Origin: Brevundimonas aurantiaca
GTDB taxonomy: Bacteria > Pseudomonadota > Alphaproteobacteria > Caulobacterales > Caulobacteraceae
Assembly: GCF_014199955.1 (NCBI RefSeq)
Contig: NZ_JACHOQ010000002.1
Span: 124,001 to 188,000, forward strand
Direction: 5' to 3'
Length of the DNA stretch: 64,000 bases
The stretch's first letter is position 1. Every line of letters starts with the position of its first letter. Both the position numbers and the translations under genes were made by a program. The notes below the pieces were generated by a model that made no database searches, was not told the origin of the DNA, and saw only the letters and a program-made list of their open reading frames with translations. Positions 8,980-17,977 of this stretch are shown in pieces.

Positions 8980-9115
8980 AACCGACGGTAAGCCCGGGTG
9001 CAGCCTGGACTCGGCGGTGAGCGTGAAAAAAACTTAACTGGCGTGGAACGGGCGGAAGCCGCAGTTACGCTGAAGAACATCGGACGCTCGCGGGGGCGTC
9101 AGGCAAGGACGGACA

Positions 9116-10651
9116 ATGTTGAAACGCTCGCGTACCCTGGCTTCGGCCGCTGTGGTTGCTCTCGTGACCGGACTGGGCGCGCCCGCCTGGGCTGAAACCC
9201 TCCAGGATGCGATCGCCCTGGCCTATCGCACCAATCCGAACCTGCTGGCGCAACGCGCCAACCAGCGGGCTTTGGACGAGACGGTCGTTCAGGCGCGGTC
9301 GGGCCTGCGGCCGACGCTCAGCGGTTCGGTGGGGGCCAGCTACACCCGCAACGACTTTCCGACCGTGACCCAGTTCGTCGACACCAACAACGACGGCGTG
9401 CCCGACACCCAGGTCTCCAGCTCCTCGAGCGAGAGCGACGGCGCCACGGCTGGGGTCAGCCTGTCCCAGAACATCTGGACGGCGGGACGCAGCGCCCTGG
9501 CGATCGACCAGGCCCGCGCCGGGGTGTTGGCGGGCCGGGAGACCCTGCGCGGTACCGAACAGTCGGTCATGCTGGCGGTGATCCAGGCCTATGTGAACGT
9601 CACCCGCGACATGGAGATCCTGCGTATTCGCGAGGAGAATCTGTCGGTTCTTCAGCGCCAGCTGGAAGAGACCAGCGCACGGTTCGAGGTGGGGGAGATC
9701 ACCCGCACCGACGTGGCCCAGGCCGAAGCCTCCCTGGCTCAGTCGCAGGCCGACCTGGCCAGCGCGCGGGCGCAACTGTCGACCTCGCGCGCCGCTTATG
9801 CCGCCGTGGTGGGCCAGTCGCCGACCGACCTGGAGGCCGCCCCCGTCCTGCCGACGATTCCGGCCGATTTCGACGCCGCCATGGAGGTGGCCCTGGCGCG
9901 CAACCCCGGTCTTCTGGCGGCGCAATACCGGCTTCAGCAGGCCGAGGCGGCGGTGGCGGCGGCGCGCGCCGAATATCTGCCTTCCATTCGCGCGACAGCC
10001 TCCTACGGCGGTACGGCGACCGACCTCAGCAATCTGGATGAGCTGGCGGATCGCCGCAGCTTTACGGCCGGCGCTACCCTGTCGGTGCCGCTGTTCACCG
10101 GCGGCCTGAACCGTTCGCGGGTCGCCCAGTCTCTGGAACAGGCCAACGCCGCCCAGATCGCCATCGAGGCCGAACGGCGCACCATCCTGCAGAACGTCAG
10201 TTCCGCCTACGCCCAGGTTCTGTCCACACGGGCGAACGTCACCGCGGGGAACGAGGCGGTTCGCGCCGCCTCCGTCGCCGCCGAGGGCGTGCGGCAGGAG
10301 GCCCAGGTGGGCCTTCGCACCACTCTGGACGTGCTGAACCAGGAAGTGGCTCTGCGCTCGGCCCAGACCGCCCTGGCCAGCGCGCGTGCGGCCGAATATG
10401 TCGCCCGCGCCTCGCTCCTGTCGGCCATGGGACAGTTGGAAGGGCCTGCCCTGAACCCGACGCTGGAAGCCTATGACGCCAAGGCCAACTACGACCGCGT
10501 GCGCAATCGCGGGGCCTTGCCCTGGGACGGCGTGATCGAGGCGCTGGACCGGGTGGCCTCGCCGCCCGTCGTGGACGCTGACGATGCGCCCGACGCCCCG
10601 ATCGACGCCCAGCTGAAAAGCGAAGTTGTCGAGACGGCGCCGCAGAATTGA
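9116..10651 (+). CDS. tolC: TolC-family outer-membrane efflux/secretion channel
   Basis: 511-residue outer-membrane protein with a signal peptide (cleavage near APAWA-ET, residue 26) and two tandem OEP repeats rich in long amphipathic helices. Family motifs include TLQDAIALAYRTNPNL at the N-terminus and the NIWTAGRSALAIDQA and VPLFTGGLNRSRV turns. It forms the trimeric exit duct for RND pumps and type I secretion; partner genes are not in this window. The C-terminal tail is acidic. The preceding gene is the Pcm-like protein; a weak hairpin follows. Confidence 0.93.
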   Translation: MLKRSRTLASAAVVALVTGLGAPAWAETLQDAIALAYRTNPNLLAQRANQRALDETVVQARSGLRPTLSGSVGASYTRNDFPTVTQFVDTNNDGVPDTQVSSSSSESDGATAGVSLSQNIWTAGRSALAIDQARAGVLAGRETLRGTEQSVMLAVIQAYVNVTRDMEILRIREENLSVLQRQLEETSARFEVGEITRTDVAQAEASLAQSQADLASARAQLSTSRAAYAAVVGQSPTDLEAAPVLPTIPADFDAAMEVALARNPGLLAAQYRLQQAEAAVAAARAEYLPSIRATASYGGTATDLSNLDELADRRSFTAGATLSVPLFTGGLNRSRVAQSLEQANAAQIAIEAERRTILQNVSSAYAQVLSTRANVTAGNEAVRAASVAAEGVRQEAQVGLRTTLDVLNQEVALRSAQTALASARAAEYVARASLLSAMGQLEGPALNPTLEAYDAKANYDRVRNRGALPWDGVIEALDRVASPPVVDADDAPDAPIDAQLKSEVVETAPQN

Positions 10652-10676
10652 GCGTCTGATCAGCCTTCAAGCCTAA

Positions 10677-10702
10677 AACGCCCGTTGATTCCGGCGGGCG
10701 TT
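10677..10702 (+). terminator. Possible terminator after tolC
   Basis: Inverted repeat AACGCCCG/CGGGCGTT with a 10-base loop, 25 bases after the tolC stop. There is no clear T-tract, so termination efficiency is uncertain. Confidence 0.45.
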
Positions 10703-10809
10703 GGTGCGACGACAAACGGGCGACCGGGGGGATCAGCAGTCTTTTCGGGGCGTGTCGCGACGTCTGGCGTCGTGTCTCAGTTTGTTCCAGGTCTCTCCAA
10801 GGTTTAGCC

Positions 10810-11433
10810 ATGACCGATCAGCCCGCGCAGGAACCGACCATGGAGGAGATCCTGGCGTCTATTCGCCGGATCATCTCCGAAGACGAGGCGCCGGCGGAAA
10901 CCCCCGCTGCTGCGGCGGCGGAGCCGCAAGCCGCCCCCGAACCGGAACCCCAGCCGGAGCCTGAGCCGGAACCGGCCGAGACCATCTTCGCCGCCCAGCC
11001 GGAGCCGGTCGCCGAAGCCGAGCCCCAACCAGCGGCTGCGGAAGAAGACGTTCTCGAGCTGACCGAGCTTTATGAAGCGCCGCCTGCCGCCGAGAGCATC
11101 GGCGATCTGGATGTGGTCGAAGCCGTTGAAGAGGCCCCTGCCGCGACGGAGCCGGCGCCTGCGGCGTCCAGCGGCTATGACGCCTTGGTCGGCGAAAGCG
11201 CCGCCGCCAGCGCCGCCTCGGCCTTTGCGGGCTTGGCGGCCAGCTTCAAGAAGCCGGAGGCCGCGCCTGCGCCGGCGGGAGGCGACATGAGCTTCGTCAG
11301 CGGCAATACGGTCGAGGCCATGGTGGCGGAAATGCTGCGTCCGCTGCTCAAGGACTGGCTGGACAACAATCTGCCGGGGATCGTCCAGGCGGCGGTACAG
11401 AGGGAAGTCGAACGCATCGCGCGCAGCGCCTAG
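10810..11433 (+). CDS. popZ: Polar organizing protein PopZ (DUF2497)
   Basis: 207-residue PopZ, the polymer-forming cell-pole hub that anchors ParB-parS and recruits polarity and cell-cycle proteins. The N-terminal helix EPTMEEILASIRRIISED (about residues 9-26) matches Caulobacter PopZ almost exactly. A long Pro/Glu/Ala-rich acidic linker follows (about 27-110), then helical C-terminal oligomerisation segments (AEMLRPLLKDWLDNNLP and VQREVERIAR). Caulobacter PopZ is 177 residues, so the linker is longer here. It lies between tolC and valS, and a terminator follows. Confidence 0.93.
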   Translation: MTDQPAQEPTMEEILASIRRIISEDEAPAETPAAAAAEPQAAPEPEPQPEPEPEPAETIFAAQPEPVAEAEPQPAAAEEDVLELTELYEAPPAAESIGDLDVVEAVEEAPAATEPAPAASSGYDALVGESAAASAASAFAGLAASFKKPEAAPAPAGGDMSFVSGNTVEAMVAEMLRPLLKDWLDNNLPGIVQAAVQREVERIARSA

Positions 11434-11460
11434 CCCTTCGCTTCACCTCAGACTATCGAG

Positions 11461-11488
11461 GGGCGGCTCCTGAAGGGGCCGCCCTTTG
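11461..11488 (+). terminator. Intrinsic terminator after popZ
   Basis: Stem GGGCGGCTCC/GGGGCCGCCC (one T-G wobble) with loop TGAA, followed by TTT. It separates popZ from valS. Confidence 0.75.
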
Positions 11489-11536
11489 TCATTCAAGGCC
11501 GCGCCCTGGCCGCACGACAACGATCAAAGAAGACCC

Positions 11537-14266
11537 ATGCTCGAGAAGACCTTCGAACCCCAGGCCGCCGAACCCCGCCTGTACGCCCAGTGGGAAGAGA
11601 GCGGCCTGTTCGCGCCCCGCACGGAAGGGGCAGAGGGCGCCTATTCGATCGTCATTCCGCCGCCGAATGTGACGGGCAGCCTGCACATCGGCCATGCGCT
11701 GAACAATACGCTCCAGGACATCCTGGCCCGCTATCACCGGATGAAGGGCAAGGCGGTGCTGTGGCTGCCGGGTACGGACCACGCCGGTATCGCGACCCAG
11801 ATGGTGGTCGAGCGTCAGCTGGCCGCCGCCGGAAACGTCGGGCGGCGCGACATGGGCCGCGACGCCTTCATCGACAAGGTCTGGGAATGGAAGGCTGAGA
11901 GCGGCGGGACCATCGTGCGCCAGCTGCGCCGCCTGGGGGCCTCGTGCGACTGGTCGCGCGAGCGGTTCACCCTGGACGAGGGGCTGAACGCGGCCGTGCG
12001 CAAGGTCTTCGTGCAACTGCACAAGGAGGGCCTGATCTATCGCGACAAGCGGCTGGTGAACTGGGATCCGCATTTCCAGACCGCCATCTCGGACCTGGAG
12101 GTCGAGCAGCGCGAGGTGGACGGCGCCTATTGGCATTTCGCCTATCCGCTGGCGGACGGCGTCACCTACGAACACCCCGTCGCCTTTGACGAGGACGGCG
12201 AGGCGACGGAATGGGAGACGCGCGACTTCATCGTGGTGGCGACGACCCGGCCCGAGACGATGCTGGGCGACACCGGCGTGGCCGTTCATCCGGAGGATGA
12301 GCGGTACAAGGGGCTGGTCGGCAAGTTCGTGACCCTGCCGATCACCGGACGCCGTATTCCCGTTGTGGCTGATGAGTATGCTGACCCGACCAAGGGCTCG
12401 GGCGCGGTCAAGATCACCCCGGCGCATGATTTCAACGACTTCGGCGTCGGCAAGCGCGCCGGCCTGCCGGCCCTGAACGTCATGGACGCCTTCGCCCGGA
12501 TCGTCGCCGACGACGTGCCGGAAATCCCGGCCGAATACGTCGGCATGGACCGCTTCGCCGCGCGCAAGGCCATCGTGGCTCGCGCCGAGGAAGAGGGCTG
12601 GCTGCGCGAGATCGAGAAGACCAAGCATGTGGTGCCGCACGGCGACCGTTCCGGCGTGGTCATCGAGCCCTGGCTGACGGACCAGTGGTACGTCGACGCC
12701 AAGGTCCTGGCCCAGCCCGCGCTGAAGGCGGTGGAGCAGGGCGAGACGGTGTTCGAGCCGAAGTCGTACGAGAAGATTTATTTCGAATGGCTGAGGAATA
12801 TCGAACCCTGGTGCATCAGCCGCCAGCTATGGTGGGGCCACCGGATCCCGGCCTGGTACGGTCCGAACGGCGAGATCTATGTCGCCGAGACGGAAGAAGA
12901 CGCCCGCGAACTGGCGATGGCGGACTATGATTCCGAGGTCGCCCTGACCCAGGACGAGGACGTGCTGGACACCTGGTTCTCCTCGGCCCTGTGGCCGTTC
13001 TCGACCATGGGCTGGCCCGAGAAGACCGAGGATCTGGAGCGGTTCTATCCGACCAGCGATCTGGTCACGGCGGCGGACATCATCTTCTTCTGGGTCGCCC
13101 GGATGATGATGATGGGCCTGCACTTCATGGACGAGGTCCCGTTCAAGCGGGTCATCATCAACGGCCTGGTCCGCGACGAGAAGGGCCAGAAGATGTCAAA
13201 GTCCAAGGGGAACGTCATCGACCCCCTGGGCATCATCGATGAGCTGGGCGCCGATCCCTTGCGCTTCACCATGGCCATCCTGTCTGGCACGCGCGACATC
13301 AAGCTGTCGAAGCAGCGGATCGAGGGATACCGCAACTTCGGCACCAAGCTGTGGAACGCGGCCCGGTTCAGCCAGATGAACGGCTGCGCCCGCGTCAAGG
13401 GCTTCGATCCCGCGACCGTCGAACAGACGATCAACCGCTGGATCCGGGGCGAACTGACCAAGGCCGAGCGGGCCGTGTCGGAGGCCATCGAGGGCGGGCG
13501 GTTCGACGATGCGGCCGGGGCGCTGTACCGGTTCGTCTGGAACGTCTTCTGCGACTGGTATCTGGAGCTGGCCAAGCCGATCTTCCAGGGCTCGGACGAG
13601 GCCGCAAAGGCCGAAACGCGAGCCATGACGGCCTGGACCCTGGACCAGACGCTGAAGCTGCTGCACCCGGTCATGCCCTTCATCACCGAGGAGCTGTGGG
13701 CCGAGCTGGGCAAGGAGGGGCCGGCGCGTGAGACCCTGCTGATCGGCGCCGAATGGCCGGTGCTGCCGGACGGCTTCATCGAAGCCTCGGCCGAGGCCGA
13801 GATCGGCTGGCTGGTCGATCTGGTCGGCGAAATCCGGGGGCTGCGGGCCGAGATGAATGTGCCGCCGTCGGCCAAGCCGCCGTTGGCCTTCGTCGCGCTG
13901 GACGCAGCCACGGCCGAGCGAATCGCGCGCCATCGCGACCTGATCCTGACCCTAGGTCGCGTGTCCGAGGTCGGATCGGCGGAGGCCGCGCCGACGGGGG
14001 CCGTGACCTTCGTCTCGGGCGGATCGACGGCGGCCCTGTCGCTGGCGGGGATCATCGACCTGACCGCCGAACGGGCGCGGTTGGAAAAGGAGATCGCCGT
14101 CTTTGACGCCGATATCGGCCATGTGAACAAGAAGCTGGGCAATCCCAACTTCGTGTCGCGCGCCGCGGCCGAAGTGGTCGAGGAGCAGCGCGCCAAACTG
14201 GCCGAGGCCGAGGCGGGCAAGGTCAAGCTGCTGGCGGCGCTGGCGCGGCTCAGCGAGATCGGATGA
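11537..14266 (+). CDS. valS: Valyl-tRNA synthetase
   Basis: 909-residue class I aminoacyl-tRNA synthetase that charges tRNA-Val. The start at 11537 ([20 protein letters not shown]) is the usual ValS N-terminus; a longer in-frame start at 11486 would run through the popZ terminator. HIGH motif LHIGHALN (residues 49-56), the CP1 editing domain with [22 protein letters not shown] loop at 552-556, an anticodon-binding helical domain and the C-terminal coiled-coil arm ([16 protein letters not shown]) are all present. A palindromic repeat follows directly. Confidence 0.97.
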   Translation: MLEKTFEPQAAEPRLYAQWEESGLFAPRTEGAEGAYSIVIPPPNVTGSLHIGHALNNTLQDILARYHRMKGKAVLWLPGTDHAGIATQMVVERQLAAAGNVGRRDMGRDAFIDKVWEWKAESGGTIVRQLRRLGASCDWSRERFTLDEGLNAAVRKVFVQLHKEGLIYRDKRLVNWDPHFQTAISDLEVEQREVDGAYWHFAYPLADGVTYEHPVAFDEDGEATEWETRDFIVVATTRPETMLGDTGVAVHPEDERYKGLVGKFVTLPITGRRIPVVADEYADPTKGSGAVKITPAHDFNDFGVGKRAGLPALNVMDAFARIVADDVPEIPAEYVGMDRFAARKAIVARAEEEGWLREIEKTKHVVPHGDRSGVVIEPWLTDQWYVDAKVLAQPALKAVEQGETVFEPKSYEKIYFEWLRNIEPWCISRQLWWGHRIPAWYGPNGEIYVAETEEDARELAMADYDSEVALTQDEDVLDTWFSSALWPFSTMGWPEKTEDLERFYPTSDLVTAADIIFFWVARMMMMGLHFMDEVPFKRVIINGLVRDEKGQKMSKSKGNVIDPLGIIDELGADPLRFTMAILSGTRDIKLSKQRIEGYRNFGTKLWNAARFSQMNGCARVKGFDPATVEQTINRWIRGELTKAERAVSEAIEGGRFDDAAGALYRFVWNVFCDWYLELAKPIFQGSDEAAKAETRAMTAWTLDQTLKLLHPVMPFITEELWAELGKEGPARETLLIGAEWPVLPDGFIEASAEAEIGWLVDLVGEIRGLRAEMNVPPSAKPPLAFVALDAATAERIARHRDLILTLGRVSEVGSAEAAPTGAVTFVSGGSTAALSLAGIIDLTAERARLEKEIAVFDADIGHVNKKLGNPNFVSRAAAEVVEEQRAKLAEAEAGKVKLLAALARLSEIG

Positions 14267-14269
14267 CCC

Positions 14270-14395
14270 AATCCTCTCCCGCGGGGGGAGGAGGACCGCG
14301 AAGCGGTGGAGGGGGCTCGATCCAAGGCTGGTGTCCGGGGCGGGGCCCCTCCACCACGCTGCGCGCGGTCCCCCTCCCCCGATGGGGGAGGATTT
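14270..14395. repeat. Long imperfect palindromic intergenic repeat
   Basis: The 126 bases between valS and tlyA are an inverted repeat. The left arm (AATCCTCTCCCGCGGGGGGA, then GGACCGCGAAGCGGTGGAGG) is matched on the opposite strand by the right arm (AAATCCTCCCCCATCGGGGGA, then GGACCGCGCGCAGCGTGGTGGAGG). Each arm carries its own smaller hairpin. It resembles the dispersed GGACCGCGAAGCGGT palindromes common between genes in Caulobacterales and related groups. It ends one base before the tlyA ATG region and so supplies the tlyA leader. Confidence 0.8.
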
Positions 14396-14397
14396 AG

Positions 14398-15123
14398 ATG
14401 CGTATCGACCAACTGCTCGTCGCGCGGGGACTGTTTGACACCCGTTCCCGCGCCCGCGCCGCCATTGAGGCGGGGCGGGTGAAGGCGGATGGGCGCGTCG
14501 TGGCCAAGCCCTCGGAGCAGATCGCCGAGGAGGCCGAAATCGAGGCGGAACCGGCCCACCGCTGGGTCGGGCGCGGGGCGCTGAAGCTGGATCACGCCTT
14601 GACCGTCTGGCCTGTGGCGATCGAGGGGCGGGTGGTGCTGGACGTCGGCGCCTCGACCGGCGGCTTTACCGAGGTCTGCCTGGAGCGCGGGGCGGCCAAG
14701 GTGTTCGCGGTCGATGTCGGGTTTGGGCAGATGCACGACCGGGTGGCGGCCGATCCGCGCGTGGTCAATCTGGAGCGGACGGACGCGCGCGATCTGACGC
14801 GCGACCTGATTCCGGAGGCGCCGTCTGTGATCGTGTGCGACGCCAGCTTCATCAGCCTGAGCAAGGTGCTGCCCGCCGCCCTGGATCTTGCGGCGCCCGG
14901 CGCGGATCTGGTCACGCTGGTGAAGCCGCAGTTCGAGGCGGACGGTCCCGGCGCCGGCAAGAAGGGCGTGGTCAAGGATCCGGCCGCCCACGCCGCCGCT
15001 GTGGAGCGCGTCAGGGATTGGTTGGAGGCCCTGGGTTGGGCCGTCCAGGCGACGACCGAAAGCCCGATCACCGGCGGCGACGGCAATGTCGAGTTCCTGC
15101 TCTGGGCCAATCAGCCAGGCTAA
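14398..15123 (+). CDS. tlyA: TlyA-family rRNA (cytidine-2'-O)-methyltransferase
   Basis: 241-residue protein with an N-terminal S4 RNA-binding domain (RIDQLLVARGLFDTRSRARA) and a FtsJ-like Rossmann methyltransferase domain. SAM motif I is LDVGASTGGFTEVCL, followed by VFAVDVGFGQMH and the KPQFEA motif. TlyA proteins 2'-O-methylate 16S and 23S rRNA and affect capreomycin sensitivity. The hemolysin label attached to the family is historical. The ATG lies immediately after the palindromic repeat and lacks a good Shine-Dalgarno. Confidence 0.92.
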   Translation: MRIDQLLVARGLFDTRSRARAAIEAGRVKADGRVVAKPSEQIAEEAEIEAEPAHRWVGRGALKLDHALTVWPVAIEGRVVLDVGASTGGFTEVCLERGAAKVFAVDVGFGQMHDRVAADPRVVNLERTDARDLTRDLIPEAPSVIVCDASFISLSKVLPAALDLAAPGADLVTLVKPQFEADGPGAGKKGVVKDPAAHAAAVERVRDWLEALGWAVQATTESPITGGDGNVEFLLWANQPG

Positions 15124-15205
15124 ACAGCCCTAAGCCGCGCGAAGCGTTGGAGCCCTCCTAGCGCCGGCTCAAATAGGCCAAAGGCCGGTAGCCCCTCAAA
15201 AATGA

Positions 15206-15240
15206 GAAACCGCCGGAGGACTGATCCTCCGGCGGCTCCC
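15206..15240 (-). terminator. Intrinsic terminator for the glycine-zipper gene
   Basis: Perfect 11-bp stem CCGCCGGAGGA/TCCTCCGGCGG (15211-15221 with 15226-15236, loop CTGA). On the minus strand it is followed by TTTCTCATTTTT, a clear U-tract, so it ends the gene at 15273-15926. Confidence 0.85.
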
Positions 15241-15272
15241 GTCACGTCGTCGATTTGACAGGGGGGCTGAAA

Positions 15273-15926
15273 TTAATCGACGACGCGATAGCGGCCGTAC
15301 TGGTCGGGGCAGGTGCGGACATAGCGGGTGTCCGTGCGACCGTCCGGCAGACGGATGCGGCTTTCCGCCAAGCGGCATCGGTCGGAGTTCTGATAGGAAT
15401 CGATCGGGCGCGAGCGGTAATCATCGTACCGGTCGTCGGCGTAGTCGTCGCGGCGGTCGTCGTAGCGATAGCCGTTATCGCCCGTATAGCGATCGTCGTA
15501 ATAGCCGTAACTCGGCTGGCTGTAGCCGCCGCCGTAATAGCCGTTGGAGGCGTAGCCGGCCTGATAGCTGCGGCAGGCGTCCGAGCTGGAGCGGCCGACT
15601 TGCGAGCCGATGACGGCGCCCACGACCCCGCCCAGAATACTGCCTTCGGTGCGGCGTCCGCGCGCGGCCAGCTGAGAGCCGATGACGGCGCCCGCGCCGC
15701 CGCCGATCACGGCGCCGGCGCCGGTGCGTCCTTCTCGCTCGCGGGCGCAGGGATCGTAGGTCTGCCGACCATAGCGGCCGTAGTCATAGGCGGGGGCGTA
15801 GGCGCCGGTTCCGTAGTTGCGGCTGTAGCTGTAGGCTTGAGCCGAGGCGGAGACCGGGGCGGCCAAGGCGCCGATCGTAAGGGCCGCAACTGCGGCGAGT
15901 GACGTGTTGGAAAGGCGCATCTTCAA
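15273..15926 (-). CDS. Secreted glycine-zipper (2TM) domain protein
   Basis: 217 residues with a signal peptide (cleavage near SASA-QA, residue 30). Two glycine-zipper segments, GAGAVIGGGAGAVIGSQLAA and GGVVGAVIGSQVG, resemble the SlyB/OmpA glycine-zipper families of envelope proteins. A Tyr/Asp/Arg-rich linker (many YDD, RYDDR repeats) separates these from a C-terminal block with two Cys (DRCRLAESRIRL, RYVRTCPDQYGRYR) that probably form a disulfide. Envelope stability is a guess from family membership. An alternative start is the Met at codon 3. Confidence 0.8.
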   Translation of the reverse strand: MKMRLSNTSLAAVAALTIGALAAPVSASAQAYSYSRNYGTGAYAPAYDYGRYGRQTYDPCAREREGRTGAGAVIGGGAGAVIGSQLAARGRRTEGSILGGVVGAVIGSQVGRSSSDACRSYQAGYASNGYYGGGYSQPSYGYYDDRYTGDNGYRYDDRRDDYADDRYDDYRSRPIDSYQNSDRCRLAESRIRLPDGRTDTRYVRTCPDQYGRYRVVD

Positions 15927-16124
15927 CCCCTTATGGTCGGACGTTCAGTGACGGGCGCTGAACGGCTGGACCGGCTGTCTGTTGCATGCAGGTTTAGGAC
16001 CGCGAAGCTGAACGGCTTTTGAGCGGGCTGTTCATCTTCGTTCATGTTTCGTGGGCCTATCGCGCTCAGCGCTGCTTGAGGCGGTGGCTTGGCGCGGGGG
16101 AGCGTCGGGGCTAGAAGCCCGGCG

Positions 16125-17369
16125 ATGCAGACCTTTACCATCAGCCGCGTCGGCGGCCAGGGCGACGGCGTCGCCGAGACGCCGCAGGGGCCGGTCTTCG
16201 CGGGCCTAACCCTGCCTGGGGAGATGGTGCGGGGGGAAGTCGTCGACGGGCGGCTGGAGCAGGTCGAGATCGTGACCCCCAGCCCAGACCGGATCGCGCC
16301 GGTGTCGCCCCAGTACGGCGACTGCGGCGGTTGCTCGCTGCAACACTGGGCGGACAGACCCTATCTGGAGTGGAAGCGCGAACAGGTGCGGCTGGCCCTG
16401 GCGCGCGAGAAGATCGAGACCGAGCTCGAGGCGACGGTGGCGAGTCCCACCGGAACGCGCCGTCGGGTGGCTCTGCACGCGCGCCGAACCCAGGACGGCC
16501 GGGTGGTGCTGGGCTTCAAGGCGCGGCGGTCGTGGCGGCTGGTCGAGGTGCGGGAATGCCCGGTGGCCGATTCCCGGATCATCCGCGCCATCCCGGCCCT
16601 GACCGAGGTGGCGGCGGCCTTTCTGGAGCATCCCAAGTCGGCGCCGACCCTGCACGTGACCTCGACCCTGTCTGGGCTCGACGTGGATGTGACGGGGGTC
16701 GAGCGGCGCTCGGGCGGAGGGCTGTCGGCCGACGCCCAGATGCGGGCCATAGAGGCGGCGCGGCGGGTCGATCTGGCGCGGCTGAGCCTCGCGGGCGACG
16801 CCTTGATGATGGCGCGTCAACCCTTGATCGGCTTCGGCCCCGCCACCGTGCCCCTGCCGGCGGGGGGCTTTCTGCAGGCCGTGCCCCAGGCCGAGGCGGC
16901 CATGGTTGAGCGGGCTGTGGCGGCGGTGAAGGGGGCCAAGAAGATCGCCGACCTGTTCTGCGGCGCCGGGACCTTCACCTTCCCGCTGGCGACGGTGGCG
17001 CCGGTGATCGCGGCCGATGCGTCCAAGGCGGGGATCGCGGCCCTGAAGGCGGGCGTAGGCTCGGCCAAGGGGATGAAGCCGATCACGGCCGAGGCGCGCG
17101 ACCTGTTCCGACGGCCCCTGACCCCCTATGACCTGAAAGGGTGCGAGGCCATCGTGTTCGACCCGCCGCGCGCCGGGGCCATCGACCAGACGGCCCAGAT
17201 CGCCGGGACCAAGGCCGGGGTGGTGGTCGGGGTGTCGTGCAATCCCCAGACCTTTGCGCGGGACGCGCGAGTGCTGATCGACGCCGGGTTCCGGCTGGAG
17301 CGGGTCACGCCGGTGGACCAGTTCCTCTGGTCGGCCCATGTCGAACTTGTCGGTGTTTTCAAGCGGTAG
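16125..17369 (+). CDS. TrmA/RumA-family RNA (uracil-5-)-methyltransferase
   Basis: 414 residues, class I SAM methyltransferase of the RlmD/TrmA group, which makes m5U in rRNA or tRNA. The start at 16125 gives a normal TRAM-type beginning (QTFTISRVGGQGDGVAE). The iron-sulfur region reads SPQYGDCGGCSLQH with Cys67 and Cys70 plus Cys145 (VRECPVAD). The first cysteine of the usual four-Cys set is Ser61. Motif I is DLFCGAGTFTFPLA, then VFDPPRAGA, and the catalytic cysteine is in VSCNPQTFARD. The exact RNA target is not certain. The next gene begins 4 bases after the stop. Confidence 0.9.
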   Translation: MQTFTISRVGGQGDGVAETPQGPVFAGLTLPGEMVRGEVVDGRLEQVEIVTPSPDRIAPVSPQYGDCGGCSLQHWADRPYLEWKREQVRLALAREKIETELEATVASPTGTRRRVALHARRTQDGRVVLGFKARRSWRLVEVRECPVADSRIIRAIPALTEVAAAFLEHPKSAPTLHVTSTLSGLDVDVTGVERRSGGGLSADAQMRAIEAARRVDLARLSLAGDALMMARQPLIGFGPATVPLPAGGFLQAVPQAEAAMVERAVAAVKGAKKIADLFCGAGTFTFPLATVAPVIAADASKAGIAALKAGVGSAKGMKPITAEARDLFRRPLTPYDLKGCEAIVFDPPRAGAIDQTAQIAGTKAGVVVGVSCNPQTFARDARVLIDAGFRLERVTPVDQFLWSAHVELVGVFKR

Positions 17370-17373
17370 GCCC

Positions 17374-17778
17374 ATGGATGATGAACTGCGCGCGGGGCCG
17401 GAGGACGACGGGGGCGGGTTCGACGTCGACGATTGGGGCCGGCTGACGCCCTTCGTCGGGGCGGTGGCGACCCTGGACGACGTTCAGGCGCGACGGGCCG
17501 TCTTCGCCCTGGGCGACACCGATGATCCGCGCCCGATCGTCATGGACCTGCCCCAGCCGGTGATCTGGTGGGAGGAGGACGGCGAACAGGCGGCCGTCGC
17601 CATCCAGGCCGAGAGCCATCTGGGGCCGGACGGCGAGGAGATGGAGATCCTGGGCCTCATCCTGCCGGACGGGGAGGGGGCGGTGGCCCTGATGGAGGAC
17701 GTCGATCTGGTCGACGACACGGACCCCACCTGGCGCGACCTGGTCACGCGGGCGATTGATCCGTCGGTCGCCGACTAA
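17374..17778 (+). CDS. Acidic hypothetical protein
   Basis: 134 residues, very acidic at both ends (MDDELRAGPEDDGGGFDVDD; MEDVDLVDDTDPTWRD), with a compact central part containing VIWWEEDGEQAAVAIQAE and EMEILGLILPDG that looks like a small beta-rich fold. No signal peptide or membrane segment. I do not recognise a family. It begins 4 bases after the RNA methyltransferase stop, so the two are probably co-transcribed. It ends at a hairpin. Confidence 0.72.
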   Translation: MDDELRAGPEDDGGGFDVDDWGRLTPFVGAVATLDDVQARRAVFALGDTDDPRPIVMDLPQPVIWWEEDGEQAAVAIQAESHLGPDGEEMEILGLILPDGEGAVALMEDVDLVDDTDPTWRDLVTRAIDPSVAD

Positions 17779-17790
17779 GGCCTGTCCAAA

Positions 17791-17820
17791 AAAATTAGTG
17801 CACTTTAGTGCACATTTTGG
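17791..17820. terminator. Probable bidirectional terminator containing tandem TTAGTGCAC units
   Basis: Two adjacent 10-base units, ATTAGTGCAC and TTTAGTGCAC (17794-17813). The two GTGCAC palindromes can pair around TTTA, and flanking AAAAT/ATTTT extends the stem and gives A- and T-tracts. It lies between convergent genes. The rest of the 199-base gap to the radical SAM gene shows nothing else I can support. Confidence 0.55.
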
Positions 17821-17977
17821 CGGGAGCTCCCTGACGGGCTGGATTGTCAAAAACCTGTTCACGAGCTTACCACACAGATGAAAAGCGCCGGGTTCGGGGC
17901 GGTTTGACGCCCTCAACGGGCTGAAAATGCGAGTGTCTTTCGTCAAGATTACGAGCATCACCCAGGAGCGGCATGAT

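Noticed and set aside
13045..14991. Minus-strand open frame of 648 codons opposite valS and tlyA
   Set aside because: It runs antisense through two clear genes and a repeat, with Ser/Arg-rich composition typical of a shadow of high-GC coding sequence; no ribosome site or family motif.
15255..15902. Plus-strand hydrophobic Val/Ala-rich frame opposite the glycine-zipper gene
   Set aside because: It is the reverse reading of Tyr/Asp codons; the minus-strand frame has a signal peptide, glycine zippers and a terminator.
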